From Arthrinium phaeospermum (lineage: Eukaryota; Ascomycota; Sordariomycetes; Amphisphaeriales; Apiosporaceae): 64,000 nucleotides of DNA. A program made the translations under genes and the position numbers. The notes under the pieces were generated by a model that was given only the letters and a program-made list of their open reading frames with translations, did no database searches and had not been told where the DNA came from. This document shows, one piece after another, positions 38,662 through 47,530 of the stretch. The DNA lies in assembly GCA_006503535.1 (NCBI GenBank), contig QYRS01000005.1, positions 2,046,001 through 2,110,000 of the forward strand, read 5' to 3'. Numbering within the stretch: position 1 is the stretch's first letter; every line of letters starts with the position of its first letter.

Positions 38662-39211
38662 GGGGGATATATAGGAGAGGGTATAGTTCATTACCTTCCT
38701 TACGTAGATTGGAGACATATCGGTGTAGAGCAACTACTATGGTGCACATCCCACGTCTTTTAGGTGCGTCTATCAGATTTGATGGATTTGATCACCATTA
38801 TAGTATCTACAATTTATCTGGTACGTGGAACAGAACAGAAATACTTGCTTGGTAGCCGAGCTATTGTCAGCTTCCGTTTCTGTAGGTGGTTTCCGAACGT
38901 CTATCGCACTTTCGCTTTTTGCCATGTTCATTGTTGGAAAGCCCTTGGCGGGAAGGAGCGGTTGACCTACCACGTTCCAGACGGGAGACTTAGGTCTGGC
39001 CTTGCTTGGCCTACAAAGTCATGGCCCATATACCACCTAATCGTTACTCAACTCTGCTACCGACTCTCATTCTGACATCGTCATCCTCCCTCTACTCAGA
39101 GATTATTGTTCATTACCTCCAGTATCGTGCCCTTTTCCGTTTTAGCAATTTCTTATACACATCTGTGGAGTCCTTTTGTCCAACTCGCAAACTCGCCGTA
39201 CGTTGGACGTA
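38662..39211. other. Intergenic region
   Basis: 550 bp between two plus-strand genes. No feature was recognised. Confidence 0.5.
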
Positions 39212-40309
39212 ATGCCGGGTGGAATGGCTGATCGTGACTGGCAGCACTACCATGCCAATCGTATGCCAAACCGCATGCCAAATCCTGTTGCGCATCCTTC
39301 TCCGAAGGTACGTATGGCTTTCGACTGCCCCTCGGAGCCCGAATTCACTGTTACATGCCAGGGTTGGACATACCCTCTTCACAAGAACATACTCTGTTCA
39401 CAGTCCAGATGGTTTAAGACTTTCTGCCAGGACGTAAGTAAAGAACCGGAGCCTATTTGCCGACCACACGTTATGTTTTCGGTACTAACAACATACGTCG
39501 TATGGCAGGGATCACTCTACCACACAGTATGCCTTGACTATTTCAATCCCGGCATTCTGGAGACATTCTTCCGCTACCTTTATACTGGCGAGTACGATGA
39601 TGGCGGCTCTAAACTGAAATGTTATCCGTCACTCCCTCCCTCAGCGTCCGAGTCCATGAGATCATATGATCGGCTTGCCAGGATACCCAGCACATCTATC
39701 TAGGCAGATAGCACGTTGCCCCCCAGTACAAGTTACGGATTACTCAGACGCTGGGTGCCGGGTTGCCATCATCAATGGGGCCGACCGAGGGATGGCCCTT
39801 TCGGGCGGCCAGCTTGTGCGCTAGTATGCATTCCAGTACTCGAAAAGGTCCTGGAGACTGCTTTGGATATGCTCAATGTGGCGTACTGCTTCGCTGTTGA
39901 CGATCTCGTCGTCGAGGCCACCGAGAGGTTGTGCTTCGCTGCAGAGGCTATGAGCTTACACTGCCGCTGCCGTGAAAAGGTACCGGCTGTCCCGATGGGT
40001 AGCCGATGTCTCTGCTCCCTGTCCACCTGCACCTGTCCAGTTGGGGGAATCTGCAATCATGTGCTCGAGGTACTGTCCAAGAGCGCCCTCCAACATTGGG
40101 GATTAATCGAGTGGATGCGAACGTTTTCCGCGGCGATCGGGGAGATGCACTCACCAGAAGGACCAGTTGGGCACGGCACAAGCAGTGCAATTGGGTCGCA
40201 ACAACAGGGGTTGGGCAACTGTTCCGAGCCTGCGTACCAGTCCAAGAAATATGAAGTGCCACAAGAGCTGAAAGGGCGGTGGCTGGACCACGTCAATGTC
40301 CAACAATGA
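39212..40309 (+). CDS. BTB/POZ domain protein, exon structure unresolved
   Basis: Probable protein-interaction protein of the fungal BTB/POZ type. From the ATG at 39212 the frame gives a short N-tail, then a BTB core: FTVTCQGWTYPLHKNILCSQ, RWFKTFCQD, and after an in-frame 75-bp intron (39434-39508) GSLYHTVCLDYFNPGILETF, FRYLYTGEYDD. That frame stops at 39702-39704. The BTB C-terminal helix equivalent (LNVAYCFAVDDLVVEATERL) is in the frame ending at 40309, so another intron, for example 39592-39747 (GTACGA donor, CTCAG acceptor), or a lesion must join them. The rest is Cys-rich, then low complexity. It may be an intact gene with a diverged middle or a decaying one. Confidence 0.6.
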
Positions 40310-41313
40310 CGACGTCGAGAAATGTATTGGCCGGCGAAACGGCATCGTGCTTAGTTATACGGCAAAGGTTCCGGGGAGAGCGAGTTCACGAGTGCATATG
40401 ACTTACAGGATCACTGTCGATATCCACATAGCGAGTGTTTCATAGGAGCTACATCAGCACAGCGTATGAATACATGAGTTGACTACTTACCTAATTATGC
40501 TGGAGAATAGGATGCTCACTGTGACTATAATGCTTTCCGCTGATGCTCATCGACTCTTGATGCCAGGGTCACTCGAAGTCGACCACTGCAACTTCTGAAG
40601 AGAGTGTTGTATGTATTACCCCTGAGGCTCAAGTAAAAATGTTCGGACCGGAATGCCTGAATATATTTCCCATTGAACACCACTCTGATTGACTTTCAAC
40701 TCTGAAAGTACGGTACTAATACGTGTACATTTCACTACATGCATCCACAGGCAAGTATAAGACGAGCTTAAGGCACGCAGTAGTGACACCCCGCGGCTTC
40801 GCTATCCCGTAGGCAATCAAAGCACATTTCCATATGTAGTGTATTAATGCATTGGCGAATAGGCAACAAGATAAGGTAATACTCCTTGAAACTGCTGACC
40901 GCTTCAGGCTGACGCTTTTGGCCGTTGGATGAGACATACTTTATCTATTGATTGACGATAGTAAGGGCCCGAGCTGCCAGAGCTGTCCGTTGCCGGCCTG
41001 TTTCCAGTATCTTTCCAGGGGACAAATAAGCCGGCGATGACTCATGCTGGCCAATCAAGTCGCTATCAAAAAGGCCTGGGCTGTAATCAGAATGGCCGTT
41101 TTGAACCCCACCATCCCAAGGTCAATTGTCCCGCTAAACCTCGAATTCATCCCACCAAACCCCGCCACAGTTTGTCTACTTACATATCTGCTTGCTGGTG
41201 ACCAGGCAGTGCGTTGATAAACCCCCAATCTCAAGTTCGAACAGAACAGTTTCTTACCATACCTACCTGCGCATTACGCGAGCCTGTCGTAGCGACCGAC
41301 CCCACCACACATC
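40310..41313. other. Intergenic region and AsnRS promoter
   Basis: 1 kb without a recognised gene. A perfect Gcn4/CPC1-type site and a CCAAT box lie near its downstream end. Confidence 0.5.
41037..41045 (+). promoter_or_regulatory. CPC1/Gcn4-type site ATGACTCAT
   Basis: Perfect palindromic general-control element 269 bp before the AsnRS start. CCAAT follows at about 41050. In fungi such sites mediate induction of amino-acid and tRNA-synthetase genes during amino-acid starvation. Function here is inferred from sequence only. Confidence 0.65.
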
Positions 41314-43136
41314 ATGGCGGCTGTTCAGGAGCTCGCCGAGCGCATCAAGAACGACGAGAAGTGCTACATTGATACCGATGCTGGCGTAGACGACGAGACC
41401 GCCGACGGATCGGAATCTAAGCCCTACAAGTCGCTTCCCTTTGCCTACATCCAGAACTATGAGAAGCCTACTCCCCAGTACCAGATCCGCGCCTCGGTAA
41501 CAGGCCCGGTTGGCCCTGAGGAGGACCCCTCCGTGCGACAACAATGGAAGGACCCGGCCAAGAGCGCCGTCAAGAAGGCCCAGGGTGCCCTCGATGCCCA
41601 CAAGAAGAAGTTGCAGAAGCAGGCGCAGCTTGCTGTCGAGGAGGAGAAGCAGAAGAAGCAGCGCATGCAGAACCTGGAGGATGCCAAGAAGGTTGTCCTG
41701 AAGGAGGATGCCTCGCTGCCCAAGGCCCTGAAGATCAAGATCAACCGCAAGGACATCGAGCTTGGCGAGGGCGACAAGAAGGGCACCCGCGTCATGGTCA
41801 TGGGCCGCATCCACCGTCTGCGAGCCCAGAAGCAGGCTACTTTCATCACCCTGGTCGACGGATACGGTCATCTGCAGTGCGTTTTGGTTTCGGGCGACCT
41901 GACCAAGACCTACGACGCGTTGACCTTCGCGCAGGGAACGTCGCTGGCGTTGTATGGTGAGATGCGTAAGGTTCTTGAGGGGCAATCGGCCCCCGACAAC
42001 CGCGAGTTGCATGTGGACTACTACGAGGTGCTCGGCGCATCGCCCTCGGACGAGGATGCCATCACCAACCGTGTGTCGGCCCAACAGAACCAATGGGATG
42101 GTCAGATGCTGGACCAAAGGCATCTGGTTCTCCGTGGCGACAACGCCTCGTCGCTGATGAAGATCCGCGCCGCTGTCGAGCGCGCTTTCCAAAAGGTTTA
42201 CGACGATATGGAGATTACCAAGGTCTCCCCGCCTGCCCTGGTCCAGACCCAGGTCGAAGGTGGCGCTACCCTTTTCGGTTTCCCCTACTACGATGAGCAG
42301 TCCTACCTCACCCAATCGTCCCAGCTGTATCTCGAGACTGTCATTCCTAGCCTGGGAGACGTGTACTGTATCGAGAAGTCTTTCCGTGCCGAGAAGAGCT
42401 TGACGCGTCGCCATCTTTCCGAGTACACACACGTTGAGGCCGAGTTGGACTTCATCCAGTTCCCCGATCTGCTCGAGCACCTCGAGGAGATCATCTGCCG
42501 CGTTATCGACATTGTGTTCGAGAACCCGCAGATTGCTGGGTACCTCAAGGAGCTCAACCCTACCTTCCAAAAGCCCACACGCCCCTTCATGCGCATGAAG
42601 TACACCGATGCCATTGACTGGCTCAACAAGCAAGATCCTCCTATCCTGAACGAGGAGGGAAACCCCCACGTATTCGGTGACGACATCGCCGAAGCCGCTG
42701 AGCGCAAGATGACTGACGCCATCAACCGTCCCATCTTCCTGACACACTTCCCTGTCGAGATCAAGGCTTTCTACATGAAGAAGGACCCCGCTGATCTGCG
42801 GGTTACCGAGAGTGTCGATGTGCTGATGCCCGGTGTGGGCGAGATCGTGGGTGGCAGTATGAGAATGGAGGGCTACGAGGAGCTGATGGAGGCGTACAAG
42901 AAGCAGGGCATTGATGCCAAGGACTACTACTGGTACACTGACCAGCGCAAGTAAGTGACGCCGACCCCCTATATGACGGAGTTCCCCGTTCTTATCTAAC
43001 CTTTGCCAGGTACGGTACCTCTCCTCACGGTGGTTATGGTTTGGGTCTTGAGCGGTTCCTCGCCTGGATCGCCAACCAGCACACCGTCCGGACCACTTGC
43101 CTCTACCCTCGCTTCATGGGTCGCTGCAAGCCTTAG
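41314..43136 (+). CDS. DED81: Cytosolic asparaginyl-tRNA synthetase
   Basis: Class IIb synthetase that charges tRNA-Asn. Two exons (41314-42950, 43010-43136) with a 59-bp intron near the C-terminus; the sum is 1764 nt, giving 587 residues. Order: Lys/Glu-rich coiled N-terminal extension, an OB-fold anticodon-binding domain ([20 protein letters not shown]), then the catalytic core with motif 2 ([29 protein letters not shown]) and motif 3 ([12 protein letters not shown]). The residues [18 protein letters not shown] and the C-terminal [10 protein letters not shown] are those of eukaryotic AsnRS and not AspRS. The upstream general-control site fits amino-acid regulation. Confidence 0.95.
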
Positions 43137-43866
43137 ACGGTCTGTAATTTTGGGTTAAAATCAGAGTTAGATCAAGGCGCATATAGGAAGATGAACCAGT
43201 CTTCGGGACGGTCCGCCATCCAAAAATAAATCAAAAGGGGTAATAATACGGGGACCATCTTGTTCGGGACCTGCCGTGCCTTGGAGTATAATCCGCGGGA
43301 CGACTAGACCTCGTTGCTTTCCGACGACCATTGTGCACACTTGTAGGGTTGGTTGATTGTGATATGATGCCCATGATGCGTTCCGTAGCAGCTAATCCTG
43401 TTTGCGAATTCAACGTCGCACGTGTTTTCAAACCAGTCAGTCTATTATGGCCCTGGGTGAAATCCAATGCTGGGAGCTCACTGTAATAACCAGGGTGTTA
43501 TCCCGTGGAATAACAAGAAGTCACTGTAATAATCAGGGTTTGTCCCTTGGAATAACAGTGGAAGTCACCGTGAAAAGTCTAGCTGCACGCCAATTACCGG
43601 GTGGGGCTGTCAGAATAAGCATGTAAAACCTAAGCTAAGCTTTCCAGTGACTACTACCAGTAATGGTAGTGAGTCAGATGGGTACCAGAGTTTTACTGCA
43701 CCAGACTGGTATCAATCAAACATTTTTCTCGCTTCAAGTATTTTAGAAGCAGCAACGCCCCCCGCAACGCGCAACAAACGTATTTCGCGGGGTACAATTT
43801 TTCACCCCTCCAACAGAAGCAACATTCAATAAGACCAGCTTTGCGAGCACCGTTACTACCGTCGCA
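43137..43866. promoter_or_regulatory. Intergenic region and GMP synthase promoter
   Basis: About 730 bp contain a tandem pair of about 42-44 bp repeats (43479-43564) and AT-rich sequence before the GMP synthase start. No other gene was seen. Confidence 0.5.
43479..43564 (+). repeat. Tandem pair of about 43-bp repeats
   Basis: Two adjacent copies begin TCACTGTAATAA and contain CAGGGT and TGGAATAAC; a third partial copy starts TCACCGTG. They share GGAATAA-type sequence with repeats in the downstream gene's introns. Confidence 0.8.
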
Positions 43867-46800
43867 ATGGCACCTAACACTGCGTCCGAGTCGCCTCACG
43901 ACAACTTTGATGTACGTACCCTCGGAACCTTGTAGATGGCTGCAATGGCGAGAATGGCATCGTTGTCCCCGCTCCCCCCGACTTGCGATCTCTCATGATA
44001 CCCCAGATGGGGACGTGCAGGCGCAATCAATTTATAAGAATGAATTGACTAACACTTTCTAGACCATACTCGTTCTCGACTTTGGCGTATGTAATTTTGA
44101 GCTCTCCCGTTTATCTCGGCCTGTCTCAGGAGCCCTGGAGGCGATAACGGAAGCCTCATTGTGCTTGCCTGGCTCCTGAGACGAGACCCTCTGTATGGCA
44201 AATGCTGACTCCCGTTCTTGAAGTCTCAAACAAGTCATCTTATCCTGCGTCGACTTCGTGCTCTTGGCGTCTTTGCTGAGCTGCTTCCTTGCAACACCAA
44301 GATCGCTGAGTTGACATGGAAGCCCAAGGGAGTCGTGTTCTCCGGAGGTATGAAGTCTCTTGATGCATGGTTTGCGCCGATATCTGACTGAATTACCAGG
44401 TCCTTCTTCTGTCTACGACGAGGGCTCGCCTCGTAAGGCTTCCGCCCTTCGAAATTCCTGAGGCCTGTACTCATGATGTCTGTAGATGTTGACCCTGCTG
44501 TCTTCGACCTTGCGGTGCCCATTCTGTGAGCAGCTTCCACCCATTCCTCAGAATACTTGAATATGAACTAACACAAAAGTACAGGGGTATTTGGTATGAC
44601 TTGCTTCGACATTGACACACAGAAAAACACTAACACTAGTGCCCCAGCTACGGTTGCCAGGAGATCGCATGGCGAGCTGACTCAAAGAACGTTGCCCGCG
44701 GAGAGAAGCGAGGTTCGTGACCTGTGATAAGCTATTCGAAGCCGTTGCTGACCCAGGTCCCTGTAGAGTATGGTCACGCCGACGTCACCGTCACCAAGGT
44801 TAACAGCCACGCCGACCGCCTCTTCGCTGGCATGGGGGATAAGGTCGCGGCTTTCATGTCTCATTTCGACAAGCTAGTCAAGCTGCCTACTGTAAGTGCA
44901 ATGCAATCTATGTTTCCGAAACAACTTATTAACTGTGACAGGATTATGTGGTCATTGCTAACACAGAGAACTCCGAGTTCGCTGGCATTGCCCACAAGGA
45001 GAAGCCCATTTTTGGTATGTTTTCGCCAAGCTATATTCATATAGTCCAGTAACAATGGAGATACTAACCAACACAATGCGATTAGGCGTCCAGTTCCATC
45101 CTGAGCTTGAACACGTTGGTCACCCCGAGGCTTTTTAAAAACTGCAAGTTTCACTAACATCCAGATGCAGACACCCTGCGGAGAAGCGCTCCTCCGCAAC
45201 TTCAGCGTCGATATCTGCGGAGCTCAGCCGAACTGGCAAATGGGCGACTTTGTCCAGCTCGAGATCGCTCGTATCCGGGAAACCGTCGGTGACCGAGCTC
45301 TTGTTCTTGGAGCCTGCAGCGGTGGCGTCGACAGCACCGTTGGTGCAGCCCTGATGAAGGAAGCCATCGGCGATCGTTTCAAGGCCATCCTTATTGACAA
45401 TGGATGCATGCGTCTCAACGAGTGCGAGGAGGTCAAGAAGACCCTCGCTGATCACCTTGGCATTGACCTCACCGTTGTTGATGGCGAAGAGTTGTTCCTG
45501 AGCCGCCTTGCTGGCGTGACTGAGCCCGAGACAAAGCGCAAGATCATCGGATCAACTTTCATCGATCTGTTCGAGAAGGAGGCTATCCGAATCGAGAAGG
45601 AAGCAGAATCTAGCCCTCACGCGGGCAAAGTGGTAAGCGACTTTCGGTGTTTATTCCTTCCTGTTCTAGTGTTTATTCCATGTTATTATTCCACGTTATC
45701 CCAGTGTCTCACGAGGGAAGAAGAACCGTTTTTTTTTTTTTTTTTTTTTTTCAAAATTTTCCATTATTCCCTCTTGAGACATCCTGTTCCGTCCAAAAAG
45801 AGTATATACTAACGCCGAGAGTCAATAGGAGTGGTTCTTACAGGGCACACTATACCCTGATGTGATAGAATCCTTATCATTTCACGGTCCCAGTCATGTC
45901 GTCAGTCACTTTTCATTATTTTATTCATCTCTCAGAACTCCCCTTTATTTTACTCTATCCCTTCTTCCCCATCAGCTTTTCCCCCTAAGCCCAGTGCTTG
46001 ACTTTACCAGCCCAATGGCTCAGAGGTTGGATATACCATGGTCTTTTATATTTCCTTTTATATCCTTTATGCCTTCCTCTGGCAATGGCAACTTTCCCTA
46101 AAAGCAGTGTTTGCCCTTCACCAGCCTTGGCTTGATGGAGTTGCACGCACTGTCTAGTACTATGGCTACCCTGTATCCTCACCATATGCCCGTTGCCTGA
46201 TCCTTTCAAGTTTGAAATTTTTGGAAACTCCCCTCCGCCTTCTCTTCCAATCTAATATATGCCGTCTATCTTTGGAATAAACACCATTAATAGTTGGAAT
46301 AAACAGATTAAATCTCATCACAACGTTGGAGGTCTCCCTCAGCGAATGATAGATGGCCAGGGCCTGCGTCTTCTCGAGCCTCTTCGACTTTTGTTCAAGG
46401 ATGAAGTGTAAGCACTCTTATACTCTTATACTCTAGGGGGGAGTGGAAAGAGGCTACTGTTCATTTGAATGCTGACACCGGGATTTAACAGTCGCGCAAT
46501 CGGCCGCCAACTAGGCATCCACGAATCTTTAGTTGGCCGTCATCCGTTCCCTGGCCCTGGTATTGCCATTCGAATCCTCGGTGACGTTACTAAGGAGCGA
46601 GTCGATATCGCCCGCAAGGCTGATCATATCTTCATCTCTATGATCAAGGAGGCCGGCCTCTACGATCAGATCTCTCAAGCCTTTGCTGGCCTTGATACCA
46701 ACCGTAGCGTTGGTGTTTTCGGTGATCAGCGGGTCTGGGGTTACATCGTCATCCTCCGCGCTGTTCGCACGAAGGATTTCATGAGCGCAGAGATCTTCAA

Positions 46801-47082
46801 GTTCGACCTTGAATTCCTCGAGGTGAGTATCCAGGTCTCGGTTATGCTTGGAGCTCTCCCCAAATGGGATCCCAAGTTACCCGACCAAGCCCCCAGTACT
46901 ATTCCTTCCCATACTGACTACTCCACTTAGAACGTCTCTCGCAGAATTTGCAACGAGGTGGAAGGCGTGTCCCGTGTGACATATGACCTGTAAGTAAAAA
47001 GAGTTCTCCGTTGGTCCTCGATTCTCAAGCTGACCTGTCTTCCAGGACCTCCAAGCCCCCTGGCACCATTGAGCTGGAATAA
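43867..47082 (+). CDS. GUA1: GMP synthase (glutamine-hydrolysing), 16 exons
   Basis: Converts XMP to GMP in purine synthesis: an N-terminal glutaminase domain supplies ammonia to a C-terminal ATP-pyrophosphatase domain. Exons: 43867-43911, 44063-44086, 44224-44347, 44400-44432, 44486-44525, 44585-44593, 44648-44712, 44767-44891, 44942-45014, 45086-45114, 45171-45632, 45829-45900, 46307-46407, 46492-46822, 46931-46989 and 47046-47082. They sum to 1629 nt, giving 542 residues, the expected length. Splicing restores [20 protein letters not shown], the nucleophile site [11 protein letters not shown] (Cys codon split between the 9-nt exon and the next), HPELEH (catalytic His and Glu), SGGVDSTV (P-loop), [19 protein letters not shown] and the C-terminus [11 protein letters not shown]. 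Fifteen introns is very many next to the other genes here. Introns 11 and 12 are large (196 and 406 bp) and carry repeats. The donor of intron 12 (GTCAGT) is the least certain. Confidence 0.9.
44585..44593 (+). other. 9-nt microexon of GMP synthase
   Basis: GGGTATTTG is flanked by acceptor ACAG (44581-44584) and donor GTATGA (44594). It supplies the end of a Leu codon, Gly, Ile and two bases of the catalytic Cys codon. Confidence 0.8.
45633..45828 (+). other. 196-bp repeat-bearing intron of GMP synthase
   Basis: GTAAGC donor and AATAG acceptor. Contains GGTGTTTATTCC and GTGTTTATTCCA (45647-45680) and a 23-T run at 45729-45751. Confidence 0.8.
45901..46306 (+). other. 406-bp repeat-bearing intron of GMP synthase
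   Basis: GTCAGT donor and AAACAG acceptor. The last 35 bases hold TGGAATAAACACC and TTGGAATAAACA, the inverted form of the repeats in the preceding intron. Confidence 0.75.
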
Positions 47083-47150
47083 GCGTGGTTTGGGAAGGTG
47101 AAATAGGATTCACGGCTCAATTTGTGTGCTAGTAGTATAAATAAGAAGAT

Positions 47151-47215
47151 TGAACGCTTGAAATGAACGCTTGAAATGAACGCTTGAAATGAACGCTTGA
47201 AATGAACGCTTGAAA
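47151..47215 (+). repeat. 13-bp minisatellite, five copies
   Basis: Five perfect units of TGAACGCTTGAAA about 70 bp after the GMP synthase stop codon, so probably within its 3' UTR. Confidence 0.95.
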
Positions 47216-47493
47216 TGAAGGCATCCGCCGTAATCAAGATTGAAGTGAACAGTGTATATATGATGTGACTATCCCATTGATGGCGAAAGCGCTGCTCCCA
47301 CCAGGTTATGCCATACAGTCACTTGATGCTATTGGCATAATGTTTATTCCGTTGAATAATAGAGTACCCGGTTAGATAAACTGGCCTGTCTATCATCCAC
47401 GGGAAGTTAAGAGCAGTCAGTGTAAGGGGTGATGTTAAGTTCTAGTAGACACCCAAGACGCTGACTTGACAACGTTGTCTTTTTGCCCGGTTG

Positions 47494-47530
47494 GGGACGG
47501 GTTGGTTCAGTTGGTTAGAGCAATGGTTCC
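47494..47530 (+). other. tRNA-like fragment (A-box region only)
   Basis: GGTTGGTTCAGTTGGTTAGAG resembles the D-arm and A box of a tRNA such as tRNA-Ile. No B box (GGTTCRANTCC) or pairing acceptor end follows, so it is at most a truncated tRNA or SINE-like relic. Confidence 0.35.

Noticed and set aside
41263..42747. 494-codon minus-strand frame opposite AsnRS
   Set aside because: Antisense shadow; the plus strand carries all synthetase motifs.
44585..44665. Apparent loss of the catalytic Cys of GMP synthase (reads GIW when translated without splicing)
   Set aside because: A 54-bp intron (44594-44647) splits the codon; splicing restores GICYGCQ.
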